Positions 31,269-42,079 of a stretch of DNA of 64,000 nucleotides are shown in pieces. Position 1 is the stretch's first letter. Each line of letters begins with the position of its first letter. The position numbers and the translations under genes were made by a program. The stretch comes from Prorocentrum cordatum (taxonomy: Eukaryota > Sar > Dinophyceae > Prorocentrales > Prorocentraceae): contig CAUYUJ010019872.1 of assembly GCA_963575745.1 (NCBI GenBank), positions 70,001 through 134,000 of the forward strand, in the 5' to 3' direction. The notes under the pieces are model-generated. The model was given only the letters and a program-made list of their open reading frames with translations, did not search any database and had not been told where the DNA came from.

Positions 31269-32410
31269 ACTTAGTTATGGGTGTTCGACAAGTTTCTGCC
31301 CATCATATTTGCACAATCTTCCTGGCCTGATCCAGGCGCGGCGGGTGTAAGTAAACCAGCTGAACAATTGCTCGGTCATAGTATTGTTTTGTCAGAGGTG
31401 CGTAGCAGATCAGGGAAGCTGCGAACATGTGCGGTCACGAAAAAGGTGGACAATAGCGCGTAGCGCATGTCTTCTATGATGAGCTTGTTTCAAATCCAGA
31501 ATCCTCGTGTGCAGCGGGACCCTGTCCCAGAAAAAAAAGCGCGAACGTGTGGGTTAAACCCGAATTGGCCAGCGGTGTGCATCCAGGCGGGTTCACGGTC
31601 ATGCTGTGCATGGTTGCAGGTGGCCGTTCGGCGTCCCTATCGGAATTACGGCGGGATCCAGGGATCATTTGATGTTTCGATGACCCGTGGGGCAACGAGA
31701 CAATCGGCGCATTGCGGTAGATCATTGTCGGTCCCCCCCAAAAAAAACGAGTCCAAGGGAACTCGTATGGCAGAGGGGCCAACATCCGAAGTGAAACGTG
31801 CTTCTCGGCCCTGCAATGCCAATTTTGTGTTTCCTATGGAAAGGGTTCGGGACTTTATGATTGCATGCGGGACACCAGAGAAGATATTCGAATCATGTGG
31901 CAAATCATGCAACAACGTTTTACAAATTGCATGCATTCGATGTTACAGAGCAGTGCACGTTCTTCTATGCACATATATACATATATATATGTCTATATAT
32001 ATATGTATATGTATTGCATGCGGTGTTGAAATTTGCGTGCCGGACGAAACGCTATGCGATCTAGCAGGTCCCAGCGTCAGGGACATCGAAAGGATGCGCC
32101 AGTACGCGGGGGTCTCTCATGGCCAATTGTAAAAACTAATCAACTAGGAGCTGCCGCGGATGGACCCAACCGTATATGAAGCGTGGACGTGCAAAGTCGT
32201 CAACTTCATCTTTCTCTTGAACCTGAACAAGCAGCCGAGCTTATGTCATCGCGCCGTCGGGTAGGACAAATGGTCAATCCAGTGCGACGACTGACAACGA
32301 AGCAGAGGATGGAATAGTTTATCAACGCTACCTATGTGATGGATTGCTAATGTCGTTCCTCATGCGCCGCTGAGTTTGCGCGGTTGGACAGAGCGTCGCC
32401 CGCTGGGGGA
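31269..32410. other. Unique segment inside the tandem array
   Basis: A 221-codon frame at 31467-32132 is not convincing: it has no domain and crosses a TATATA/TATG-rich tract at ~31970-32020. Probably another insertion or a decayed part of the array. Confidence 0.35.
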
Positions 32411-33060
32411 AAAAACCAGGACAGGCAAACACATTGTGGCAAATGCTAATACAACGGCGCAGTTCTGAAACTCCAGAAAACATTATTATTTCATGGATGT
32501 ATGCGCGTTTGGTAATATGTCTGCCCATGTTTGGTAAGCGCAGACAAGCCGCCAAAAAACACATCGACTCGCACAGTTGGCACAAACATCGGTCTGTGGC
32601 AAATGCTATCACCGCGGCGCACATGTGAAAATTCAGTAAACACGAACACTTCATATTTCAATACATTGTTGATAAGTTTTCTGTTCGTGTTCTGTGAGCG
32701 CAAGACAACCGCCCAGAAACCAACGATTCATACAATTCGCACGATCGAGCAACATGTGGTAAATGCTACCACGACGGCGCGCGTTTGAAATTTCAGAAAA
32801 CACGATCAGTTCATGTATTGTTTTTTTTTGTTTTGACATTTTTCCTGCACGCTTTCTGTGAACGCAAGAACCCGTCGCAGTAAACAGCGTTTTGTAATAT
32901 TCGCGCAAGCAAGCAATATGTGGCAATTGCGAATACAATGGCGCATGTGAGAAAATCCAGAAGCTCTCTTACTTAAATATTCATGTGTTTTGATGATGTT
33001 TTTGTTCGTTGTTTTGGCGAACGCGAGCAAACGACCAAGGAAACAAACCGCACACCTCTT
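32411..33060. repeat. ~160-bp tandem repeat, right of the YR element (part 2)
   Basis: Further units anchored near 32533, 32693, 32858 and 33018 (spacings about 160-165 bp), with TGTGGCAAATGC and CCAGAAAAC(A) blocks. Confidence 0.7.
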
Positions 33061-33289
33061 GGCATCAGTTTCGCTGATTGTTGTTTGCGTGTAGTAACAA
33101 ACACGTAATTATGGAAAACACAAACGCGATTGACGTCAAAATGGCAAATGTGGTCGACGTGGAAAACACAATTATGGAAAACAGTTCTGTGTCAGCAGTG
33201 ACGTCTTCACTTGGGTAAGACGTGATTTGTTTGATCATGCGCCGGCCACAGAAATTGGGGCACACAGCGTTTTTGTTCCCAGGAGCTGT
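33061..33289. other. Short spacer
   Basis: Contains a locally repeated phrase (ATTATGGAAAACA at ~33108 and ~33171; GTGGAAAACACA between them). No gene. Confidence 0.35.
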
Positions 33290-33800
33290 GTGTATATATG
33301 TATATATGTATGTTACGTCGGCCGGTAGGCCGGTAGACAGGTGTATGATGTACGCATGCATGCGTGTATCGTTTCACGCCTGTATGTATGCATGTCTGCA
33401 TACATGTATGTATGTATGTACGTAGGTTGGTATATGGCAAGAAGGTAGGTATTTACGTAGGTAAGTCGGTCGGTTGGTAGGTCGGTTGGTGGTGTTTGCG
33501 TACGTATGTATGTCTGTATGTGTGTATGCATGTATGCAGTTCGTGCATGTGTGCATGCATGCATGCATTTATGGATGCTCGTATGTATGTGTACGGTCAT
33601 GTGCATGTACGTGTACATGTGTATGTATAGTTGTATGTATATGCATACGCATGTGTTTACTATATGTATACGTGTATGTATACGTACATGTATACGTATA
33701 TGTACGTGTGCATGGATATGTTTACATTTGTATACGTGTATGTATACGTTTACGTATGTGTACATGTATACGTATATGTATATATGTATAGTATATTTCC
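33290..33800. repeat. GTAT/GCAT tetranucleotide array
   Basis: About 0.5 kb of interrupted GTAT, GCAT, GTAC and GTAG units. Frames rich in Cys/Val/Met on + and His/Thr/Tyr on - are artefacts. Confidence 0.9.
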
Positions 33801-33844
33801 CAATCAGAGCTTGCCTTTGTAGGGGTCCTAGCGGATTAAAGCGT

Positions 33845-34020
33845 TATGTGAGGTGCGTCGCCGATTTCAGTGGCCGGGCCTGGGTGCCCGGGTGCCCGGG
33901 TGCCCGGCGGTGCCCGGGTGCCCGGGTGGCCGGTGAGGTGCGTGGCCGATTTCGGTGGCCGGGCCCGGGTGCCCGGGTGCCCGGGTGCCCGGGGGTGCCC
34001 GTGTGCCTGGGGGTGCCCAA
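33845..34020. repeat. GGTGCCCGG 9-mer minisatellite
   Basis: Tandem GGTGCCCGG units interrupted by a duplicated block GTGAGGTGCGT...CGATTTC...GTGGCCGGGC (about 33848-33890 and 33934-33966). Confidence 0.8.
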
Positions 34021-34200
34021 TAGCCCAATATCCCAGTAGATTTTTGGCCCTATAGCCCTATATCCCTATAGCCGTATAGCCCTATAGCCCTGTGGCCCTA
34101 TAGTTTTATAGCCCTACAGCCCCAATAGCCTTATATCCCTATAGCCCTATAGCCCCAATAGCCTTATATCCCTATAGCCCTAATAGCCTTATATCCCGCC
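34021..34200. repeat. TATAGCCC / TATATCCC octamer array
   Basis: Tandem degenerate TATAGCCC units with CAATAGCCTTATATCCC variants. Confidence 0.85.
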
Positions 34201-34309
34201 CGGGCCACCTGGCAGCATCACCATTGCCATTGGTGCCTGCCGCTCTGGCCGATATACACAGGGAGCAATTGGAAGATTGAAAAATCAGATTGTTTTGTTT
34301 TTCAGGTAT

Positions 34310-35435
34310 CATGTGTGTATGTACGTATGCAGGTACGCATGAGTGCGTGCATGCATGTACGGGTGTTCGTATGCATCTACGCGTGTATGTGTGTATGTAT
34401 GTAGGTATGCTTGCGTGCATTCATGTACGTAGATGTGTGTGTGCGCGTGTATGTGTGTCTGCATGTATGTATGCATGTATGCATGCGTGCTTGTGCTCAT
34501 GAAGGTTCGTTTGTATGTATGTATGCGCGTACGTACACAAGTGAGTAGAACGGCAGTTCGGCAGGTGTGCGTGTATGCGTGTATGCACGCATGTATGCAT
34601 CTATGTCCGTACGTCAGTATGTACGTACGTATGCATGTACGTATGTATGTAAATTTGCATGTGCGTAATTATGCATGTAGGTGAAAGTCTGTAACAAGGT
34701 GGGTTGATGTGTGGGTAGGTAGATAGGTAGGTATGTGTATGTATGTCTTCATGTATGCATGCATGCATGTATGTATGTATGCATGCATGCATGCTTGCAT
34801 GCATGCGTGAGTGCACATATGCTTGCATGTATATATATGTGTGTATGTAGGTACGTATGTATGTATCTTGGTGGATCCGTAGGTCGGTATTTATGTATGT
34901 AGGTCAGCTTGTACGTACGTGCTAGGTAGTTCTTGTATGTACGTAGGTCGGTGTATGTATGTATACATACGTATATGTATACGTATGAGTGTGTGTATAT
35001 GTGTATGAATGTATGCATGCATTTATGGATGTGTGTGTGCACGCATGCGCGTAGTTATACGTGTATATGTGTGTATGTGTGTGTTCCGTATGCGTGCACA
35101 TACTTTTGCATGCATGCATGCATGTATGTGTGTCTGTCTGTCAGTCTGCCTGTCTCTCCGTCTGTCTGTCTCGCGCAGTTATGTATGTATGTATGTATGT
35201 ATGTATATATATATATATATGTATATGCATGCTTGTATGTATGTAGGTGCGTACGCATGTATACATGCATTGGTGCATGTATTACTGTACGTGAGTATGT
35301 GTGTATGCACGTACATACGTATGTACGTATGCACATTGGTAAGTCTGTACGTATGCAACTATGTACGTGTCTGCGTATGTACGTATGTATGCAGGTGTAT
35401 GTATGTATGTGTGCATGTACGTATGCAGATCTGGT
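34310..35435. repeat. GTAT/GCAT tetranucleotide array
   Basis: More than 1 kb of the same tetranucleotide type as 33290-33800, with CTGTCTGTCTGT near 35130-35170 and a TATATA run near 35200. Confidence 0.9.
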
Positions 35436-35575
35436 AATGTAGCGTAACCCAATGTCGTATATTTCAATGTAACGCCGCGTAATCTAATTAATGTAGCGTG
35501 ATGCGATTTTCGTTCAAGCATTGTAGTAGTGTAGTGCAGTGTAATCCAGTGTAATGTAGTGTAAGGCGATGTCTG
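35436..35575. repeat. AATGTAGCGTAA-like degenerate repeat
   Basis: Short units such as AATGTAGCGTAA, AATGTAACGCCG and AGTGTAATCCAG embedded between tetranucleotide arrays. Confidence 0.55.
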
Positions 35576-35915
35576 TATACTTGTATGTGTGTACGTGTGT
35601 ATGTGCGTCTGTGTATATGTGTGTATGCGTACATTATATATACAAAGGTATGCATGTATGTATACATGTATGTATGCATGTGTGTTGTATTGTGTGTATG
35701 TATACATATTTTCACCCACACACACATGTAGAAACATATGTATGTATGTATGTATGCATGCATGCATGTATGCATGCATGTATGTATGTATGTATGTATG
35801 CATGCATGCATGTATGTATGTATGTATGTATGTATGTATGTATGTATGTATGCACATATATATATATATATTTATATATGTACAAATATGTATGTGTGTG
35901 TATCAGGGTACCGGA
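35576..35915. repeat. GTAT/GCAT tetranucleotide array
   Basis: Last of this set, with long pure GTAT runs near 35740 and 35810-35850 and a TATATA run near 35858. Confidence 0.9.
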
Positions 35916-35929
35916 TGCCTTCTCCAATG

Positions 35930-36965
35930 TGCCTCGGCTCGCCATGGGGGTGCCGGGCTCCCTGGGAAACCCCCTCCAGCGGCCCGAGAGCCGCCCATAC
36001 AGCTTGAAGTGGCGCCACAGAGACTCCAGGAGGCTTCGAGATGTCCCGTGGGGCTTCCGGGCAGCCCCTGATAGCTTCAAGGTGGCCCAAGAGATTTGGA
36101 CGAGCGCTCCCCAGAGGGCCCCAAGAGGTACACACCATCGATGACCCGTAGGTTTTTCAACGCTTAGGGGATTCTCGGTTTTGGAGTTTTCGACGCTCCA
36201 CGACGTCCCAAGAGGCCCCAAATACCGCCCCAAACGCCCCGAGACGGGCCAAGAGGGTCCCAAGACGGCCCCAAGAGGGGCCCAAGACGGCCTAACAGGG
36301 CCCCAAGATGGCCCCAAGAGGGGCCCAAGAGCAGGAACCCGAAAGTCGAGCCTTCCGTCCCAAGGCGCCCCCAGACGGCCCAAGAAGACTCGACAAGCGC
36401 TCCCCAGAGATGTACAAAGTACTTATTGATTTCCGACGCGTTTTTGCAATTTGCTTCGGGGTTCTCGACTTTTCCAGCTTCGGCGCGCCGCGACGTTCCA
36501 AGAGCCCCCCAAAGATCGCCCCGAAACGGGCCAAGAGGCCCCCAAGAGTGCCTAAAGATGGCCCAAGTGGGCCCCAAGCAGCCCGGCGTCCAAGACGCCT
36601 CAAGAGGGCCCTAAGAGGGGTCCCAAACGCAGGAGTCCGAAACTACATTTCGAGCTTTCCGTCCTAAGATGTCCCCAGACGACCCACGATGATCGATGAG
36701 CGTTCCCCAGACGGCCGCAACAGGCAACAAAACAAGGAGTGTCCCTTGATTTAATGTGTGTGTGTGTTTGTTCGAAGGTCTCGACTTTTCGAGCTTCTTG
36801 CGCTCCACGACGTCTCAAGAAGCCCCCAAGACCGCCCCGAGACCGCCCAGGAGGCCCCCAAGGCGGCCCCAAGGCGGCCCAGGAGAACCCCAATACGACC
36901 ATAGAAACGGCCAAGACGCCCCAAAAGAGCCCCGAGGCAACCCCCAAAGGACCAGAAATTCTTCA
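35930..36965. repeat. GGCCCCAAGA-type degenerate minisatellite, forward
   Basis: Many imperfect repeats of CCCCAAGA(G/T)GGCC over about 1 kb. Two larger units are visible, each with TTTTCGA(C/G)...TCCACGACGT(C/T)(C/T)C then the CCAAGA cluster (near 36185, 36470 and 36783). Long Gly/Pro/Arg frames through it are artefacts. Related clusters lie at 37590-37915 (reverse) and 52110-52450. Confidence 0.65.
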
Positions 36966-37320
36966 CGCTCCGCGTGTCCCCACCAGCCAGCGCTCTTCTT
37001 AGCGGCAGTGAGGTTCGCCTGCTGCCTGTCTTTGCTGCTCGTTCTTTTGTCCTTGCTTGCGTCTCTTTTCGCCCCTTCTTCTTCCTGTGCGCAGATTTAG
37101 GCCGTTGCCCGTGTGCTTCGCTCCTGGACGCCGCCCGACCTCTTTCGCCGCGGTCGCGACCAAAAGAGTCCCTACCAGCCCATCCCAAAACAGCACATTT
37201 TGCGACGCACGCCGACGGTCGTGACCTCCGGGCGTGTCTCTTCCTGCTCTCGCATATCTCCTCCTCTTCCGCCCACCTCCTACCTACTTTCTGTGATACA
37301 TTCTTGTTGGGGCGGTGGGG
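36966..37320. other. Spacer, no gene recognised
   Basis: Pyrimidine-rich mixed sequence with no repeat or coding motif recognised. Confidence 0.35.
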
Positions 37321-37555
37321 GGGGTCGAGGCGGAGCAGGAGGGAGAGACGGCGGTGTGCGGAGAGATGAGGATAGCGACGAGGAGGAGGACGAGGAGGAA
37401 TTGGAGGAGGACGAGGCGGAGGAGGAGGGGGAAGAAAGGCGGTGGGAGGAGAGGAACAACAACTACGACGACGACGACGATGACCACGACAACGATGTCG
37501 CCTCCGACGACGACGAAGACGAAGACGAAGACGACGACGACGAGGTCAACCATGA
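37321..37555. repeat. GGA then GAC triplet tract
   Basis: Interrupted GGA/GAG units followed by GAC/GAA units; low-complexity frames only. Confidence 0.75.
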
Positions 37556-37589
37556 AGGTGTTTCTGGGTTTGTCGCTCCTGGGGGCTAT

Positions 37590-37915
37590 GTTGCAGGTCC
37601 CTGGGCCCTTTTGGGGTCCTCGTGGTGCCTCTTGGGGCACCCTAGTGGCTCTTTGGGGGGTCTCGGGGCCCTCTTGGGGCTCTTTGGGGGGGTCTGGGAG
37701 GTCCCTTGGGGCCATCTTGGAGGCCACGGCTCAAAAAGGAGTGCGGCGTCAATTTCGGCACCCCCTTCGGAAGCCGAACGGTCGCCTCTTGGGGCCCTCT
37801 TAGGCCGCTCTTGGGGCGGTCTTGGGCGCTCTTGGGCTCGTCTTGGGCCTGCCTGGGGCCTGTCTTGGGGCACTCTTGGGCTATCTTCGGGCCATCTTGA
37901 AGCCTCAAGAGTCCA
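37590..37915. repeat. TCTTGGGGCC-type minisatellite, reverse orientation
   Basis: Imperfect TCTTGGGGC units, the reverse complement of the 36-kb and 52-kb arrays; one CGGCGTCAATTTC-type interruption near 37742. Confidence 0.65.
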
Positions 37916-38220
37916 TTGAAAGGGAAAAGGCGAGAAGGCACAACACATTGATTTTCCTTAGGCTGTTGAAGGATTTTGGTCTCTCGGGGGCGTTATTGGG
38001 AGGCTCCGTGGCCACTTGGGGCCGTCTTGGGGCGGTCTTGGAGCCTCGTGTTTGTTCAAAGCTATCTTGAGTCATCGAGGGCCATCTTGAGCGATCGTGG
38101 AGGTCATCTTGAGATCTCGTGGGCTGTCTTGGCGCCATCTTTGGCCAACACAGACGCTTCAACGACCCGCGGCCCCCCGCCCTTCAGGCCCAGGGGGAGG
38201 GGGTAGGGGGAGGGGTCAAG

Positions 38221-38429
38221 CTACCCCATCCCCGCCCGCAAGCCGTCTCGCTCACTCCCACCCGCCCTCCCAACACATACGTAGCACCCGAGTCTGGCCC
38301 GAGCCTGAGCATATTCAGCAGTCGTCTTTGGATGGGGAGCTACTGGGGGCCAATCCGCCGCCGCCGCCGCCGCCGCCGCCCCCCGCTGCCAAACCGCCGC
38401 CGCAGCCGCTGCCGCCACCGCCGCCGCCC

Positions 38430-38466
<37 letters not shown>

Positions 38467-38985
38467 AGCCGCCACAGCCGCCGCCGCCGCCAAGTGTATT
38501 CTGTATTGTTTTTTGACAGGGATGGTGGGGGGCCGCATCGGGTTGGCTGCGCATGTTCCGAATTTGGAGGCAGAGTGTGTTGTGTATCGTTTTTTTACAA
38601 GGGATGGTGGGGGGGTGTTGTCATGGACTCGGGTTAGCCCCCAGTCGCCTGGGGGAGGGGGTGTTTATTAATAGGGAGCAGTGATCAAGACCCCCTCCCC
38701 GCCCGCAAGCCGTCTCGCTCACTCCCACCTGCCCTCCCAACACATACGTAGCACCCGAGTCTGGCCCGAGCCTGAGCATATTCAGCAGTCGTCTTTGGAT
38801 GGGGAGCTACTGGGGGCCAATCCGCCGCCGCCGCCGCCGCCGCCGCCGCCCCCCGCCGCCGCCGCCTCTCCGCACGCAAGCCGTCTAGCTCACTCCCACC
38901 CGCCCTCCCACCACATAAGTGGCATCCGAGTCTCGGCATAGCCAGGCGTTGCCACTGGATGGACAGCCGCTGGGAACCAAAGCAG
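38221..38985. repeat. Three-copy ~150-bp repeat with CCG tracts
   Basis: Units at about 38226-38360, 38692-38830 and (diverged) 38868-38985 share CCGCCCGCAAGCCGTCTCGC, TCACTCCCAC, CCGAGTCT and TGGGGGCCAA-like blocks. The first two are followed by CCG trinucleotide runs (38355-38490, 38821-38870). The open frames are proline or alanine artefacts. Confidence 0.8.
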
Positions 38986-39460
38986 ACGCCAAGTGCGCGA
39001 CGTTCGCCGCGGGCTCCACACCTCCGGTTCGCATGGTCCAGATGCTGATGTGGGTGGGCGTCAGCATTGTTCTGGGCCTGCACACAGCAAGCATCATCAT
39101 GCGGGCACCACCGCCGTTCCTGTCAAACAAACAATACAACGTTATCGCGGGTGGCCAGCACAATACCCACGATGTTGTCGCAACGTGCATTTCGCATTGT
39201 TTTTGATACGGATGGTGGTCATGGCCAAAACGGCTTCACTAAGGGTGCCCCGCCATCCCTGTCAAAAATCCATACAACGTGCTCACAGGGCGCCAGCGTA
39301 CTGTCCAGATTTTGCTGCAATGTGCACTTCGTATTGTTTGTTGATAGAGATTGTGGAGGGTGTTGGCAGGGTGGGCCCCGCAATGTGCATGTTGTATTGT
39401 TTTTGACAGGGATGGTGGGGGGGGTGCTCGCATGGTTCCGGGTTGGCTGCTGGCCAGGTG
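38495..39460. repeat. TGTATTGTTTTTGACAGGG scattered tandem repeat
   Basis: Several ~70-100-bp units with core TATTGTTTTTGACAGGGAT, followed by GGTGGGGGG (near 38500, 38585, 39195, 39335 and 39395). They overlap and interdigitate with the previous repeat. Confidence 0.6.
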
Positions 39461-39464
39461 GTGG

Positions 39465-39575
39465 AGAGGTGTTTATTAATAGGGAACATTGATAACCCTT
39501 TCCCGACGGGGAAGAAGGGGGTGGAACAGATCTGGCTCTCTAAACCACCTCTGCCCAGAGGGCTGGTGAGGCTAA
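39465..39575. repeat. Dispersed repeat family E, copy 1
   Basis: Ordered blocks GGGAACATTGATAA, CCCTTTCCCGACGGGGAAGA, CTAAACCACC and AGAGGGCTGGTG recur at 45595-45705. Confidence 0.65.
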
Positions 39576-39798
39576 ACACACATGTCAAACAAACCGCTTC
39601 CTCGTCAAGGACGGCGTTGCGTCAAATGTGTCTTAGACTGTTGCCGCTCTGGGGCCGCTAATTATGGGAACTCCCTTGGCGCCCCTTTGGGCTCCCCAGG
39701 CTGTCCTCTAGAGCTCTCTCGGGGGCCTGTGGGATTTTCAGGAGAGCCTCAGGAGGCCTCTGGAGGCCCTGGAGGCACGACAGATCTCCAGAGATAAC
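39576..39798. other. Short spacer rich in GGAGGCC motifs
   Basis: Contains TCAGGAGGCCTCTGGAGGCC-like repeats; no gene. Confidence 0.35.
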
Positions 39799-39938
39799 TC
39801 GGAGGTCCGCGCGGATTTCTCGGATCCGCGCTGGGGCCCCCCCCGGCGGCGCCTCCGGCGCCGCCCCTGGCGAGCTCCGCGCGCCAAAGAGGGGGGCCGG
39901 CCCAGCGCGGATCCGAGAAATCCGCGCGGACCTCCGAG
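39799..39938. repeat. Foldback element family C, copy 3 (perfect 38-bp arms)
   Basis: Bases 39799-39836 are the exact reverse complement of 39901-39938 (CTCGGAGGTCCGCGCGGA... versus ...TCCGCGCGGACCTCCGAG), with a 64-bp GC-rich loop. Transcription would give a very stable hairpin. Best-preserved of four copies. Confidence 0.9.
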
Positions 39939-40204
39939 AGTCTTCTATGTTTGTGCAATTTGTTTTGCTCCCCTGAGAGTCCCGGGGCCCCCGGAGGCCC
40001 TGGAAGAGCAGCACACGCCCCAGAGCGTGCAATGCAATCGTCCGATCACGTCCGCAGACGACGACGACGACGACGACCACGACGTTCACCACGAATATTG
40101 TGACGACCACCGCGAGCATCGTCGCGGCGGCGGCAGGGGCGTGCCGGCCTGGAGCCTCTGGGGCCCTCCGTCGGCCACCGTGGCAATCGTAAGCCGGGCG
40201 TTTC

Positions 40205-40375
40205 TTCTTGAAGAAGGAATATTCAAAAATAGTTACACAATCGCATGGGGACATGTTTGTTTAGTATTTTGAGCTATTTTGGACTATAAAGGATTATTCT
40301 TGAGCTTTTATATCTATATGTATAGGACCATGTTTTATTTTTCGTCCAAAATCCGCCTGCAGGAGAACACCCGAC
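40205..40375. mobile_element. MITE-like family A, degraded copy
   Basis: Right end reads AAAATCCGCCTGCAGGAGAA then CACCCGAC, matching the family terminus; the left half keeps GGAATATTCAAAAATAGTTA. The left terminal repeat is degraded. Confidence 0.5.
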
Positions 40376-40527
40376 CTGATGGCAGCCACGTCACTTGCGC
40401 AGTCTGGGGAAACAACGTCGACGTCGCACGGCGCCGCGACCGCCCACCGAACCCGAAATTATCCCACAGAAGGCCCAGCACCTCCACGCGCCAAGGGCGG
40501 CCCTTGCCTGGGAAACCTCTCCATGGG

Positions 40528-40709
40528 TACAGTGGAGGCCCATGCCAAGAAACACCCTGCTCGCCTCCAGGGTGCCCTTGGTTTCTTGGGTTTCGATGGT
40601 TCTGCTATGGAAAGCGTGACGTTCCCACACCAAACATCAATGAACGTCCTGGGGTCTCACGGTTGGGTTTCTTGTGGAAGGTTTCTTGTCGTCGGGCCCC
40701 CTCTGTATC
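40528..40709. mobile_element. MITE-like element family B, copy 2
   Basis: Left end TACAGTGGAGGCCCATGCC is well kept; the right end GGGCCCCCTCTGTA is diverged. Interior as in 15006-15183. Confidence 0.7.
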
Positions 40710-40879
40710 TTGGGGTTCGTGGATTAGCGCAAGGTCTATGGACAACGACTGCGCCGTTTGCTAGAACCTGTGGTTCTAGTATATATGGATACACCAGAAA
40801 ACAGATGTGCGTATGCACGATGCTGGGCCACGGGGTCGGCCCAGCGAGGATCGGTGAGGTACATTGCTGAGGTCCCCCA

Positions 40880-41690
40880 ATCCATTCCTCGTCCCTCAAT
40901 CCATTCCTCTGTCACCCCCTTCTCCTTCCTCGTCTGTCCTTCTCCTCGTCCTCTTCCATTCCTTTCCCTTGAAACTAATTCCTCCCTGTCGCACCCCGAG
41001 GCCAGGCGGAAGGGCGGGCCGGGCATTTCGTCTGAGATGTTGTTGCTATCTCTGATCCTGAAGTTTACAAAATTGACAACAGTCTCACGGATGGAGGGCG
41101 TGCGGTCTTCAACATGTGGTTCTTGCCGTAGCGCCGCGCACGATCGTTGTAACACATTGCACGAGCTTATCTTTTTGATGGCGGGTAGTTTTCAACAGCT
41201 TGTTTTCGCCTTAGCGCCGCTGGCATATTGTGCTTTTTAGTAATAAATTTGTAAGAGCTTCACGGACTGAGGGCGGGTGGTTTTCTTAATGTGGCTCTCG
41301 CTTTAGCGCCGCGCACATTTGTTCAACGAGAATTGAAAGAGTTCCACGGGTTCCCATGTTTAGCAAAGCAGAAATTATTGTTTCGAGCGATTCAGGGCAG
41401 TCAGGGCGCAACGGTTGTTTTGATTCGCGGTGTGGAAGTCCCAGGAATTGCGTTCTGGCACGATTAGGGATCGTCAATATTTAGCAGTCAAGTTGATTCG
41501 AGGCGTTGAAGTCCGAGCATGGTAATTTGGTGCCCTTCAGGATCTTCAAACGGTTGTCTCCCAACGGTGCACTTCCCTGAGTTGGTATGAGCCTTCTGGG
41601 TGCCCATGATAACTCACACCTGGAGGAAGGGGCTATCCCAACATCGTTGATGAGTCTTGTTTTTGCGCTGGTCGTCCTCCGCCTCCGCCT
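40880..41690. repeat. Dispersed ~0.7-0.8-kb block, copy B
   Basis: Homologue of 11698-12390. Tandem ~85-91-bp units carry TAGCGCCGCGCAC at about 41128, 41213 (diverged) and 41304; then AAACGGTTGTCTCCCAACGG and a TTTGCGCTGGTCGTCC end. No coding capacity recognised. Confidence 0.6.
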
Positions 41691-41898
41691 CCTCCCTCTT
41701 CACTTTCGCCACACCCTGGGCAGCACCGCCGTTTGGGGTGTTCACTTCATGTGCAAGAGTTCCGTGAACAACCACATTCGGGCGGTTGGAGAAGGCCCCG
41801 CCGTTGACCCATGGACTCTTCCCTTGGTCACGGTGCCGCTTTTGTGTGCCAGCCGGTCGAGCCGCTGTCTGGCTTTGTACAGTCACCATTGTGCTTAA

Positions 41899-42074
41899 GT
41901 CGGGCATGTCCCTCTACAGGAGGAGTATTCGAGAATAGTCAACAGAACAGTATTCGAGAATAGTCAACAGAACAGTACGGGGACGATCTTCGACTACTTT
42001 TGACTATGTCTGATCATTCTTTGACTATTTTTCAGTTTGTTTCCAAGATCCGCCTGTAGGAGGACATGCCCGAC
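41899..42074. mobile_element. MITE-like family A, copy with two ends
   Basis: 176 bp from GTCGGGCATGTCCCTC to GGACATGCCCGAC; terminal inverted repeats extend inward through CTACAGG(A)GGA. A 25-bp interior segment (GTATTCGAGAATAGTC...) is tandemly duplicated at 41925-41974. Flanked by TTAA on the left and CTAA on the right. No coding capacity. Confidence 0.75.
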
Positions 42075-42079
42075 CTAAT

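Noticed and set aside
31467-32132. 221-codon plus-strand frame
   Set aside because: No domain, unbalanced composition and passage through a TATATG tract; likely chance.
30684-33060. Recurring minus-strand peptides (CHxxLAC...YxNxxF...CL) suggesting a repetitive gene
   Set aside because: The similarity follows directly from the DNA tandem repeat; stops and frame changes occur between units.
33313-35857. His/Thr/Tyr-rich and Cys/Val/Met-rich frames
   Set aside because: Produced by GTAT/GCAT tetranucleotide repeats.
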